Origin: Primulina eburnea
Taxonomy: Eukaryota > Streptophyta > Magnoliopsida > Lamiales > Gesneriaceae
NCBI RefSeq assembly: GCF_022965805.1
Contig: NC_133103.1
Span: forward strand, 46,456,047 to 46,520,046
DNA: 64,000 nt
Direction of reading: 5' to 3'
A model generated the notes under the pieces. That model ran no database searches, was not told the origin of the DNA, and saw only the letters and a program-made list of their open reading frames with translations. Positions 21,966 to 32,077 of the stretch are shown here, piece by piece; the stretch's first letter is position 1; every line of letters starts with the position of its first letter. The translations under genes were made by a program, and so were the position numbers.

Positions 21966-22576
21966 GAGAGAATAACTAGTGATAGGATCGAGTAGTATAA
22001 TATGCGGATCTACAATTTGCATAGACATATGAAATTGGATACGTGTCGATAGTCATAGTCCTTAGGGTCGAAAACTAGGGGATTTCATCAATCGAAATGC
22101 GGTTCATTCTTGATAAATAATTAAAGACATTTAATTACTTCATTGAGTGAATTAGTTTGGCATAGCTCGAGAGAGTGTGTTCAATTGAATAGGAAATCCT
22201 GTCGGAAGCGTAGAACACAATCGAACGAATTAATTAATTAATAAGGGGTAGGTGAACCAGAATTCCCAACAAATTCTTTTATCATTTGAAATTTAATCCA
22301 TTGATTTAGCATTCATATTTCATCATTTAATCTTTGAGCTTGTTTATTTAAATTTTCTTGACTTTTATTAGTCATAAAACAAACAATCAAATTTCGTCGC
22401 TAAAGTTTTAATAACTAAAATAATAATTGTGAAACACAGTCTTCAGTGGAACGGTACTTGTACTCACGTACACTATATTATAACTTGACATCGTGCACTT
22501 GCGATTTATTTTGAGCATACAAAATCATATTTTTATTGGGGATTGTACTGTGCAAGTTTTGCTCGATCAAGTTTTT

Positions 22577-22595
22577 GGCGCCGCTGCCGGGGACT
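22577..22595 (+). other. Primer binding site, Asp tRNA type
   Basis: TGGCGCCGCTGCCGGGGAC lies 7 bp inside the 5' LTR end. It matches the Asp-tRNA-complementary primer site used by Athila-group elements (commonly TGGCGCCGTTGCCGGGGA), with one difference. Confidence 0.8.
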
Positions 22596-22692
22596 GTTAA
22601 TCTACAATTAAATTTTTAGTTATTTTCTTTAGTGTATTTTATTTTTATTGAGCTAACACTCCATATTTTATTCCAGGTATCTTGTCTAGTGC

Positions 22693-25600
22693 ATGCCAAA
22701 GTCACTTGACGTGGAGCTTGAGTCCGACCCTGAAATTGAAAGAACTTTTCGCAGGAGAAAACATCAGCAAAGACTGAAGGAACTGATGGAGAGACACGAG
22801 CAAGAGCATGAGGAGGAGCGCCGTGAAGAGAGACATATTGAGATACCGCGCCGCATACCAATGTTAGAGTATGCCCAGCCTTCGTTGGATGGTGCACGCC
22901 CTAGCATTGTGAGACCTATTGTGCGGGCAAATCACTTTGAAATCAAGCCAGCTATAATCCAGATGATTCAGAACACAGTCCAATTCGGAGGAACTGCTGT
23001 GGACGATCCAAACACACACATCGCGGATTTTCTTGAGATTTGCGATACTTTTAAATTTAATGGAGTTTCTGATGATGCTGTTAGATTGCGTTTATTTCCT
23101 TTCTCTTTGCGTGATAAGGCTAAAGCTTGGTTGAATTGTTTACCTGTAGGTTCGATCACTACATGGGAGGACATGGCGAAAGCGTTTCTTATCAAATACT
23201 TTCCTCCATCGAAGACCATGAAGCTGCGGGCAGACATCAAAACATTTGCTCAGTTCGATCAAGAGTCACTATATGAGGCATGGGAGCGTTTCAAAGATCT
23301 ATTACGAAGATGCCCACATCACGAGTTGCCACTTGGGTTAGTCGTTCAAACCTTCTATTATGGCTTGCTTACTCCTAATCGTACTATGATAGATGCTGCT
23401 GCTTGTGGAAATCTATTGAGAAAAACTGCTGAGGAAGGGTATGAGCTACTGGAGGAGATGGCTGCTAGCAGTTATCACCCTCAATCTGACAGGAACAATC
23501 AGCGGAAAAGTGCAGGGATTCACCAGGTAGCTGATTTATCTGCTATTACTGCACAACTTGATGTTTTAAACAGGAAACTGGCTGGCTTGAACATGGGTGG
23601 CACGGCTATGCGTTTGCAAGAGGTATTCTATGAGAAATGTGGGGGTGAGCACTATGTGAAAGACTGTCAAGATGACAATCTATTCTATGTGCCCGAAGGA
23701 GCACCTGTGCATCAAGTGGGAGTCCAAAACCGCCCAAGGCATGACCCTTATTCGAACACATACAATCCTGGGTGGAGGCAACATCCTAACTTCTCATGGG
23801 GCGGTCAAAACAGTCAAACTAGACCGCAAGGAGGACAACAATATGGCAAACAACCAATGTACAGATCCGATCCTCCTAGAGAAGAAAAGTCCAACTTGGA
23901 GCAAATGATGTCTAAGTTTATTTCATCCACTGAAACTAGACTTCAAAATCAAGATGCGTCGATTAAGGGGCTCGAAACTCAGATTGGGCAATTGGCCAAG
24001 ATGATAGCAAATCGAGAGCCGGGCACCTTGCCAAGCAACACCGAAACTAATCCAAAAGAGCAAGTGAAGGCCATTGAGTTGAAGAGTGGAAATATTTTGG
24101 AGCCTAGAGAGAAAGAGAAAAGCCAAGTATCGGATGAGCATGCTGAGGCGTCAAAAGGTAAGTCATCTAACTCTACACCAGCACCCACGGCACATCCTAA
24201 GATTGTTATCCCCCCGCCTTTCCCTGCAGCATTGAAAAAGGCAAAACTAGATGCACAATTCGGTAAATTTCTTGAGGTATTTAAAAAATTGCATATCAAT
24301 ATTCCCTTTGCCGATGCTTTAATGCAAATGCCTAGTTATGCCAAATTCTTGAAGGACATCTTAGCTAACAAGCGAAAATTGGAGGATCACATGACAGTGA
24401 ACTTGACTGAGAGTTGCTCTGCTTTGGTGCAAAACAAAATCCCACCGAAACTAAAAGACCCAGGGAGTTTTTCTATCCCTTGCATGATTGGTGATGTTGT
24501 TTTTCGTAAAGCGTTGTGTGATCTTGGTGCAAGTGTTAATCTGATGCCCTTATCTGTTTTCAGGAAACTCGGATTAGGAGAGCCTAAGCCGACGAGGATG
24601 TCTTTACAACTGGCTGACAGGTCTGTCAAGTACCCCCGCGGAGTGATTGAGGATGTGCTAGTGAAAGTGGACAAATTCATTTTCCCTGCGGACTTCGTGG
24701 TGCTTGATATGGAGGAGGATGCGGAGATGCCTCTGATTTTGGGTAGACCGTTCCTTGCAACTGGCAAGGCACTGATTGATGTGCAAGATGGGAAGTTGAA
24801 ACTGAGAGTGGGCGAGGATGAGATTACTTTCGATGTTTTTCATGCACTTAAGCACACACTGCATTCTGATAGTTGTTTTAGAATTGATGCTTTGGACTCT
24901 CTTGTGTCTCATTATGTGCAGGATACTTTTAGGGACCCGGTGGAGGCCACTATTACCACTGACTTGGGAGAAGAGGAATTGGATGAAGAGAAAGCTGAAA
25001 TCGTGTCACACTTGAATGCCAACCTTCCATGGAGAAAGCCGATGAGGATGCGACTGGAGGATCTAGGAGAACGAAGAGATTTGACCCCTCAAAGGTCAAG
25101 CATCGAGGAGCCACCCACACTTGAGCTAAAGCCGTTGCCTCCACACCTCAAGTACGTTTACTTAGGTGAGAATACCACATTACCTGTCATTATTTCTGCC
25201 GCTTTGACAGATGGGATGGAAGCCAAACTAGTGGAGGTTCTAAAAGCGCACAAGGACGCATTTGCATGGAAGGTGGCGGATATCAAAGGGATCAATCCCT
25301 CAGTCTGCATGCACAAGATATTGATGGAAGACAAGTACTCACCTCTTGTGCAACCTCAGCGAAGATTGAACCCTAAGATGCAAGAGGTAGTGAAAGCTGA
25401 GACGATTAAGCTTCTCGATGCAGGTATTATCTATCCTATATCTGATAGTGCATGGGTAAGTCCTGTTCAATGTGTGCCAAAGAAGGGTGGTATTACTGTG
25501 ATTACAAATGATAAGAATGAACTAATACCCACCAGGACTGTCACGGGATGGCGTGTATGCATTGACTATAGGAAATTGAATGATGCCACCCGAAAAGACC

Positions 25601-27606
25601 ACTTTCCCCTCCCTTTTATTGATCAAATGCTTGAGAGGTTAGCGGGTCATGAGTTTTATTGTTTTCTAGATGGGTATTCTGGGTATAACCAAATCATGAT
25701 TGCGCCCGAGGACCAAGAGAAAACCACTTTCACTTGTCCTTATGGCACTTTTGCTTTTAGAAGAATGCCCTTTGGGTTGTGTAATGCACCTGCCACCTTT
25801 CAACGTTGCATGACCGCTATATTCCATGATATGATAGAAACTTTTCTTGAAATATTTATGGATGACTTCTCTATTTTCGGACCGTCTTTTGATGACTGTT
25901 TGCAGAACTTGCAGGTGGTGTTGATGAGATGCGAGGAAACCAACTTGGTGCTCAATTGGGAAAAGTGCCATTTCATGGTACAAGAGGGCATTGTCCTAAG
26001 GCACAAGATTTCGGAGCACGGGATAGAGGTGGACAAGGCGAAAGTGGAAGTCATCAAGAAGTTACCACCTCCGGCGTCAATAAAGGGAGTTAGAAGTTTT
26101 CTAGGCCACGCCGGTTTTTATCGGCGTTTCATAAAAGATTTTTCAAAAATTGCAAAACCTCTCTCTTCTTTACTTATGAAAGATGTGCCATTTGATTTCA
26201 CTTCTGACTGTTTACAGGCATATGAGAATCTGAAGGAGCGCTTGGTGATGGCTCCTGTCTTGGTGGCACCGGATTGGGATCTACCTTTCGAGATAATGTG
26301 CGACGCCAGCGACACTGCAGTGGGGGCCGTGCTTGGCCAGCGACAAAACAAGGCAATCTCTCCTACCATCAAGACTCAAGCATCGTGGGCAAGCTCATCC
26401 TTCGGAATTCAAGCGTCATCTTCTCCGATTTCCCCAAAATCTCTCTCATCCACTACTATGGCTCCAAAGAAGAAACAAAGAGGTACTTCCGCTTCTTCCT
26501 CTTCTTCGACTTTTGATAGGCATCGCTTTGTTAGTGAAGAAGCTCGGGCTAGGTATGAGCATGCCAAGATGAATAGAAATCCGATAGTAAAGAGGGGATT
26601 CCGAAAAGAAACTGCCGATAGGCACCTAGGACCTCGGATAGAATTGGAACGGCGCGGATGGGAAACTTTTTCCAATCATCCTAAGGCGGCGGTAGTTTCG
26701 GTGGTGCGTGAATTTTACGCGAATGCTATGGAGGGGAGAAATGGGACGGTGTTTGTTCGGGGTGTACATGTCCCGTGTGACTCGGCAACTATCAATGCAC
26801 TGTTGGAAACGGCGGAGGTCGACAACTCTCGTTTTGAGGCTTTAGCTGCTGACCCGAACTATGACTTGATTATCACCGCGCTATGCCATCCGGGTGTGGG
26901 TGCGATGTGGAAACCAGTGGGCGGACCGCCGAGCTGTTTCGACGAGAAATTCTTGACCGTTGACGCTGCCATGTGGTACTTATTTGTGGCCCGATGGATG
27001 ATGCCGGTCTCGCATAAGAGCGAGGTCCAAAAGGAACGAGCGGTTCTCCTTTTTGCGTTAACTCACGGCTACGACGTGAATGTGGGCACACTTATCCACT
27101 CTCAAATCATGTTGTGTGCTCGCAACAGTCACGTCGGTCTGTTCTTCCCGACAATTATCTCCGAGTTGTGTGCCCGGGCGGGAGTTCTATTCCGGGACGA
27201 CGAGGAGTGGATTCAACCCATGAAGCCGATTTCCATCGAAGACGATAAGCGAAAGTATGCCAAGCGACAGATTGACTTCCCCACTGAGGAGGAAAATTTA
27301 GGTGGCTCTAGCGCCGCCGCTCCACGCCGCCGTCCACCACCACCCCGCCGGCGAACTCACACCGATATGATGGCCGAGAATCTCGCCTTCCAAACGCATC
27401 AAGGTCAATTCAACTCGTATGTCACCGACCATCTGTCTCACATTGACTCCATGATGCGCTCGCTGCTTGTGCAAGGGGGCGTTGACCCATCGACCGTGCC
27501 GCCGTCTCCGCTACCTCCTCCCCCATTCCAGTTCCAGTATGATTATTACCAGCACGGGGGTGCCGCCGGAGTGCAACCGCCGGAACATGACGAGGATGAG
27601 CCTTGA
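22693..27606 (+). CDS. Athila-type gag-protease-RT polyprotein fused to a plant transposon-like protein
   Basis: A single uninterrupted frame of 1637 codons. Gag occupies about residues 1-300 (RLFPFSLRDKAKAWLN, LIKYFPPSKT, QFDQESLYEAWERFK). The zinc knuckle near 316 reads YEKCGGEHYVKDC, so the first Cys is Tyr. Protease: LCDLGASVNLMPLS near 609. RT: VCIDYRKLND near 953 and the catalytic FMDDFS near 1055. RNase H starts with FEIMCDASD near 1200 but stops about 20 residues later. No integrase HHCC or DDE region follows. Instead a Ser-rich stretch leads to MAPKKKQRG at 1256 and then a domain with FYANAMEGRNGTVFVRGVHV. The latter resembles the putative plant transposon protein domain that Athila relatives encode as a separate downstream ORF. 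The C-terminus is Pro/Arg-rich with an acidic tail. I infer an in-frame deletion of RNase H end plus integrase. The copy cannot integrate on its own. Confidence 0.9.
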   Translation: MPKSLDVELESDPEIERTFRRRKHQQRLKELMERHEQEHEEERREERHIEIPRRIPMLEYAQPSLDGARPSIVRPIVRANHFEIKPAIIQMIQNTVQFGGTAVDDPNTHIADFLEICDTFKFNGVSDDAVRLRLFPFSLRDKAKAWLNCLPVGSITTWEDMAKAFLIKYFPPSKTMKLRADIKTFAQFDQESLYEAWERFKDLLRRCPHHELPLGLVVQTFYYGLLTPNRTMIDAAACGNLLRKTAEEGYELLEEMAASSYHPQSDRNNQRKSAGIHQVADLSAITAQLDVLNRKLAGLNMGGTAMRLQEVFYEKCGGEHYVKDCQDDNLFYVPEGAPVHQVGVQNRPRHDPYSNTYNPGWRQHPNFSWGGQNSQTRPQGGQQYGKQPMYRSDPPREEKSNLEQMMSKFISSTETRLQNQDASIKGLETQIGQLAKMIANREPGTLPSNTETNPKEQVKAIELKSGNILEPREKEKSQVSDEHAEASKGKSSNSTPAPTAHPKIVIPPPFPAALKKAKLDAQFGKFLEVFKKLHINIPFADALMQMPSYAKFLKDILANKRKLEDHMTVNLTESCSALVQNKIPPKLKDPGSFSIPCMIGDVVFRKALCDLGASVNLMPLSVFRKLGLGEPKPTRMSLQLADRSVKYPRGVIEDVLVKVDKFIFPADFVVLDMEEDAEMPLILGRPFLATGKALIDVQDGKLKLRVGEDEITFDVFHALKHTLHSDSCFRIDALDSLVSHYVQDTFRDPVEATITTDLGEEELDEEKAEIVSHLNANLPWRKPMRMRLEDLGERRDLTPQRSSIEEPPTLELKPLPPHLKYVYLGENTTLPVIISAALTDGMEAKLVEVLKAHKDAFAWKVADIKGINPSVCMHKILMEDKYSPLVQPQRRLNPKMQEVVKAETIKLLDAGIIYPISDSAWVSPVQCVPKKGGITVITNDKNELIPTRTVTGWRVCIDYRKLNDATRKDHFPLPFIDQMLERLAGHEFYCFLDGYSGYNQIMIAPEDQEKTTFTCPYGTFAFRRMPFGLCNAPATFQRCMTAIFHDMIETFLEIFMDDFSIFGPSFDDCLQNLQVVLMRCEETNLVLNWEKCHFMVQEGIVLRHKISEHGIEVDKAKVEVIKKLPPPASIKGVRSFLGHAGFYRRFIKDFSKIAKPLSSLLMKDVPFDFTSDCLQAYENLKERLVMAPVLVAPDWDLPFEIMCDASDTAVGAVLGQRQNKAISPTIKTQASWASSSFGIQASSSPISPKSLSSTTMAPKKKQRGTSASSSSSTFDRHRFVSEEARARYEHAKMNRNPIVKRGFRKETADRHLGPRIELERRGWETFSNHPKAAVVSVVREFYANAMEGRNGTVFVRGVHVPCDSATINALLETAEVDNSRFEALAADPNYDLIITALCHPGVGAMWKPVGGPPSCFDEKFLTVDAAMWYLFVARWMMPVSHKSEVQKERAVLLFALTHGYDVNVGTLIHSQIMLCARNSHVGLFFPTIISELCARAGVLFRDDEEWIQPMKPISIEDDKRKYAKRQIDFPTEEENLGGSSAAAPRRRPPPPRRRTHTDMMAENLAFQTHQGQFNSYVTDHLSHIDSMMRSLLVQGGVDPSTVPPSPLPPPPFQFQYDYYQHGGAAGVQPPEHDEDEP

Positions 27607-28867
27607 TCAGGGGAGTTTACTGTTTCCCCTTTCTTTTTATTTTGCATATTCTCTTTTGCATTTGCATTCATGGTTCTTTTTGTTCTTAGTTTTTGTTTCG
27701 TTTTGTGCAATGAGGGCATTGCACAACTCTAGTATGAGGGGGGTAGATTGTTTTGTTAGGTTGTTTTGCGTGTTTAGTTAATTGGTTTTTAAGTCGTTGC
27801 ATTTATGTTGTTTAAAGTCGTTATGGTGAGAAGACATGTTTATGAGCCAATGATGATGGTGAATTGATAGTTTACAAAAATATTGATTGGGTCACGTCGT
27901 GAATGATACTCGTGATTGTTAAAGCATGAATTATGGTACAAATTTTGAACTTTTTGAGCACATATGTGTGGGGGCTAGAATTTTGTAGGAATAATGGTGA
28001 AATTTGAAAGTTTTATGTGGTTAACTTGAAAGGCACCATTTATGAGTTGATTTAGCATGCAAACCCGTGAAAATAAGTCGCTATGTGGGACCTTGAATGA
28101 GAAAATTCGATTCGCCTTGAACTTTACATTTACCTCCGTTCCAATGCACTCATTAAAAGATCATACTCCCAACCGGCTGTAATCCAAAGTTATATTATAT
28201 TCTTAGCCTAGGGAGTATATGTGTGAAAATTGTGCATTCAAGAAAAAAAAACAAAAAAGAAAAAAAAAGAATAAAGAAGGAGATGTAAGGTGGGGGGGAG
28301 CCGAAAAAAAAAAGGGAATGAAATTCTATTCCTAGGCTAAAAGTTGGAGATGTAAGGAGATGAGGAAAGTCAGACGATAAGTCTTGACGATTGCACAATG
28401 AAAATGATCAGTGTACTCCCAACTTTAATCCATTTGAGCTTATTTTCCTTCTTTTCGACACCTTTATCTGCACTTAAAAGTTGAATAAAGTTCAATTTAT
28501 GGCTAGTGATAAATGGACACGGGGATGCATGCTAGTGAGACTTGTATTGAAGTGTTGATTGAGTGACTCGTATGATTTAATGATTGATCTATTTGACGTA
28601 CGAATGACTAGACCCATCATGACACACACACACGTTCAAATTAGTGTCGATATTTATGTGTAGACGAGAATGAGTATTCGTTGCGACTTGAATTGACTAT
28701 GATTGGTAGTGGGAAAGTAAACTGAGGCATGAGCATAAACGTGTCAACTCACCATCGACATTTAATGGTGTTGGTTAGTTCTTGTTGGAGTCTTTTATTT
28801 ATTTTTGTTGTGTTTATTTAGAGTCTCGTGCTTTAACCTGTTTTGCTTGAGGGCAAGCAAAAGGTTA
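27607..28867 (+). other. Untranslated region between the Athila ORF and the 3' LTR
   Basis: About 1.26 kb without a recognised domain. It includes an A-rich stretch interrupted by G at 28237-28320 and TATGAGGGGG words near 27733 and 28869. The second of these is the plus-strand priming tract. Athila elements normally have a long non-coding 3' region. Confidence 0.6.
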
Positions 28868-28879
28868 GTATGAGGGGGT
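28868..28879 (+). other. Polypurine tract of the Athila-type element
   Basis: AGTATGAGGGGG abuts the TG of the 3' LTR at 28880 (one T lies between the G run and the LTR in some alignments). It primes plus-strand synthesis in LTR elements. Confidence 0.8.
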
Positions 28880-30361
28880 TGATAAGTAGTGTTTTTACGT
28901 GTTTATTGCATTAGTTTTAGTTGTGTTTACATTGTGCATGCATGCATTTCATTTACATTTTGTTCATTTTAGAGTAATTATTTGCATTTTATCATGTCTC
29001 ACTTGTGTGTGATGAATCTGCAGGAAAAATGGTCGGAAAACGGAAAATATAGCAAAGTGAATAAACTGAAGAAGTTGGACAGAAACTTGGCGCCCGAGCG
29101 GTACATTTCTACCGCCCGGGCGCGAGAAGTGAAAAAACTGAAAGACATTACAGAAGGTTGGCGCCCGAGCGGTACATTTCTACCGCCCGGGCGCGAGAAG
29201 ACGAAGTGCCGAGACAGAGATTTGGCGCTCGGGCGGTGATTTTCTACCGCCCGAGCGCGAATACCGCACCAGCCGAGCAACATTACAGAAACATGGCGCT
29301 CGAGCGGTACTTCGCTACCGCCCGAGCGCCGCTTATTTTTGGAAAATCTCATTCGCGATTTCTTACCTTAATTTGGATGGTGGTTGCTATGGAAAGGGGA
29401 GGGCACGAATTTTGGGCATTCATTCAGACATAATTCGACAGCCGTCAAGGAGCTTTGGAGAGAACTTTGCGCTTGGAGTGAAGATTTGAAGTTTTCCGGG
29501 CATCGTTCTTCGCAGATTTCGTCACGTCTCGTATTTCTAGTTTATTTTCCGTTGTTTAAATATTGTTTTGCTTATTTTCATTATGAATTCTAGTAGCTAA
29601 CTTTAATATTTGTTGGGATTAAAGGGGATCCTACCCCAAACTTTCAGTTGGTTAATTTATATTTCGGTTTGTGATTTATTCTTGATTATTCTACGATTTT
29701 CATTGTGTCGTTGAGCGTAGCTAACTTTTACGACAATTTTATATCACGAGTGAGTTCTAGAGAATAACTAGTGATAGGATCGAGTAGTATAATATGCGGA
29801 TCTACAATTTGCATAGACATATGAAATTGTATACGTGTCGATAGTCATAGTCCTTAGGGTCGAAAACTAGGGGATTTCATCAATCGAAATGCGGTTCATT
29901 CTTGATAAATAATTAAAGACATTTAATTACTTCATTGAGTGAATTAGTTTGGCATAGCTCGAGAGAGTGTGTTCAATTGAATAAGAAATCCTGTCGGAAG
30001 CGTAGAACACAATCGAACGAATTAATTAATTAATAAGGGGTAGGTGAACCAGAATTCCCAACAAATTCTTTTATCATTTGAAATTTAATCCATTGATTTA
30101 GCATTCATATTTCATCATTTAATCTTTGAGCTTGTTTATTTAAATTTTCTTGACTTTTATTAGTCATAAAACAAACAATCAAATTTCGTCGCTAAAGTTT
30201 TAATAACTAAAATAATAATTGTGAAACACAGTCTTCAGTGGAACGGTACTTGTACTCACGTACACTATATTATAACTTGACATCGTGCACTTGCGATTTA
30301 TTTTGAGCATACAAAATCATATTTTTATTGGGGATTTTACTGTGCAAGTTTTGCTCGATCA
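28880..30361 (+). repeat. 3' LTR of the Athila-type element (1482 bp, uninterrupted)
   Basis: It starts TGATAAGTAG and ends GCTCGATCA, followed by the duplicated target ATCTA. It differs from the reconstructed 5' LTR at about 12 sites. It is the intact reference that proves the two insertions in the 5' LTR. Confidence 0.96.
29089..29330. repeat. Four GC-rich hairpins in the Athila 3' LTR
   Basis: Hairpins start at 29089, 29160, 29224 and 29295, spaced 71, 64 and 71 bp. Arms are GGCGCCCGAGCGGTA and TACCGCCCGGGCGC or close variants, with loops CATTTC, ATTTTC or CTTCGC. They stand out as CpG-rich islands in an AT-rich LTR. The 91-aa frame across them (MAPERYISTARAR) occurs in both LTRs and is not a gene. 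Confidence 0.92.
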
Positions 30362-30876
30362 ATCTACGATCTCAGTTTTGGTGGAAGAGAATGAAACGTG
30401 ATGTGATTAACTTTGTACGTTGATGTCTCAATTGTCAACAGATCAAAGCTGAGAGGAGAAGGCCAGGAGGTGAATTGAGAAGTTTAGAAGTACCGACTTG
30501 GAAATGGGAGCACGTATCGATGGATTTTGTGACTCATTTGCCAAGAAGCACTGTATCTATTAATGCTATTTGGGTGATTGTTGATCGATTGACGAAATTT
30601 GCACATTTTATACCCTATAGCATGAGTTGTACGTACTTGACGATGGCACAGTTGTATATACGAGAGATTGTACAGTTTCATGAGATTCCAGTGTTTATTA
30701 TTTCTGATAGAGATCTTCGATTTACTTCTCATTTTTGGGAAGGATTGCAGACTGCGATGGGAACAGAATTGAGATTGAGTACGGCTTATCATCCTCAGAC
30801 AGATGGTCAGACTAAGCGTACTATTCAAACACTGGAGGGTATGTTGCGTGCTTATGTAAAATCATTTTTAAAATAA
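30362..30876 (+). pseudogene. Integrase core of the outer gypsy element (continuation after the Athila insertion)
   Basis: Starts at the second ATCTA and resumes the integrase begun at 18171. A stop (TGA near 30421) lies in the zinc-binding region just before CLNCQQIK. The catalytic core then reads WKWEHVSMDFVTHLP, IISDRDLRFTS and YHPQTDGQTKRTIQTLEGML. The first two Asp of the D,D,E triad are present. The Glu expected in the GQ-S-E-R context is Lys here (GQTKRT), a G-to-A change. Similarity ends near 30870, before the C-terminal domain, chromodomain and 3' LTR. Confidence 0.85.
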
Positions 30877-31189
30877 AATCTGCCTGTTAATGGCGACTAG
30901 AAGGATTCCAATCGCCAACCTGTCGTGGCACTTATTGAAATGGTGAAATCAAGGAGATAAATCCCTCTATCTATTATCTGGGGAGTAAAGTGCATCTTGC
31001 GAGTTAAGAAAGGCACCAGAACAAAATGTCCTGGGCTGAGTTGTAAACTTCACTCTCGGTTGGACTACCTTATATATCACCCGCTATTGTCTTGTAAATT
31101 TTATGCTCAATTATTCATTCCTGAGTATGCTCAGTTGTTCATTCCTGAGCATACTGTGAGTGATGTTGATTGTTTGTCTCAGATGTAAC
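30877..31189. other. Break region after the outer gypsy integrase
   Basis: No clear homology. A 24-bp unit of the type ATGCTCA-TT-TTCATTCCTGAG is tandemly doubled at about 31102-31150. This is where the gypsy 3' end has been lost and LINE-like sequence begins. Confidence 0.45.
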
Positions 31190-31910
31190 TCACAACCAAA
31201 AGATATTATCCAGACAGTTTGGTCAAGTATTTATGTTTGGAAATTATGGAAGTTAACCTCGATTTGGTCAATCATTCAAAATTTTCGTAGGGGTTCATTT
31301 TGTGATCTAGTTTGTCTTATTGTTGAGCATGGCAAAGGAACCTTGGTTCATGTGTCGATTTGTTGGAGCCTATGGGTAGCCCGAAACAGCATGGTCTTTG
31401 ATTATACAAATGAATCCTTTGATGACATTCTTGATACGGTGGATCGAATTGGGACCAACCGTGGAACTCTAAAGGATGCAACAGTCATGAATTCAGAGGA
31501 TTACTTTGGGATTGGCATAGGGGTCGGGACTTAAATAGCCATGTTTATTTTGCTGAAGGGAGATGTTTGTCTGGTAGGTTCTCTCCACACTTAGCTGAAC
31601 TTATTGCGATGCAGGTAGGAGCTGAGAGAGCTTTAGCTTCTACGATGTCTGAGTGGATAGTGGAATCGAACGCTCTCAATGTTTTTTTTTTGCGATTCAG
31701 AACCCTGCTCCCTTCTCTCTGGATGAACCCATCGCGGAGTCTATGAGAAGGAAATGCACTCTAGCACCTACAACTCAACTCCTCCACCGTCCAAGATCTG
31801 CAAACAATTTTGCTCACGCTTTCAATGTTCTTCTTGCTATTGCTAATGCAATGCGTATTCTGCTAAGAAAAACAATGCAAGTGCATGTACGCGATGAGAT
31901 ATACTCATAT
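31190..31910 (+). pseudogene. LINE-type RNase H-like domain remnant
   Basis: Frames switch along the stretch. The first (31160-31534) gives HVSICWSLWVARNSMVFDY and then TVMNSEDYFGIGIG, the pattern of plant LINE polyproteins between the zinc-binding region and the RNase H-like domain. The next gives SPHLAELIAMQVGAERALA, the RVT_3-type RNase H helix, and the last has PRSANNFAHAF. It is 5'-truncated and frameshifted. Confidence 0.7.
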
Positions 31911-32077
31911 GGGCCTCCCTCAGTCAGTTTTCACTGTATGCTACAATGAATGACAATTTTACCACAAACATCTAAGTTTCTGAAAACCAGAACGATAATT
32001 TAATCGAGCATCGTACATAATGAAAGTGTCATCAACTAGGCCACCCCGAATCAGAAACGGATGAATTACTAAGACAG
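31911..32077 (-). other. Probable 3' untranslated region of the PIG-O-like gene
   Basis: Short space between the LINE remnant and the stop codon of the minus-strand gene. No poly(A) signal can be placed with confidence. Confidence 0.4.

Larger units (their letters stand above)
18172..22569 (+). repeat. 5' LTR of the Athila-type element, carrying two later insertions
   Basis: LTR sequence occupies 18172-18451, 20696-21301 and 21974-22569. Segments 18452-20690 and 21302-21965 are later insertions with their own duplications. The three LTR parts sum to 1482 bp, matching the 3' LTR exactly. Confidence 0.95.
18172..30361 (+). mobile_element. Athila-type Ty3-gypsy element, young, nested in the outer gypsy element
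   Basis: The 5' LTR is 18172-22569 (interrupted twice) and the 3' LTR is 28880-30361. Both start TGATAAGT and end GCTCGATCA. Target duplication ATCTA flanks the element. The primer binding site TGGCGCCGCTGCCGGGGAC is seven bases inside. A purine-rich tract AGTATGAGGGGG precedes the 3' LTR. One long frame encodes gag-protease-RT plus a plant transposon-like protein, but no integrase is present. After removing the two insertions, both LTRs are 1482 bp, and I count about 12 substitutions between them (about 0.8%). By established plant rates that is a young insertion. The Athila assignment rests on the Asp-tRNA-type primer site, the gag sequence and FMDDFS in the RT. Confidence 0.93.

Noticed and set aside
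18172..30361. An integrated virus (pararetrovirus or retrovirus-like)
   Set aside because: The LTRs, Asp-tRNA primer site, Athila-type gag and RT and lack of any movement or coat protein block point to an ordinary plant retrotransposon. The extra C-terminal part resembles the plant transposon protein domain, not an envelope.
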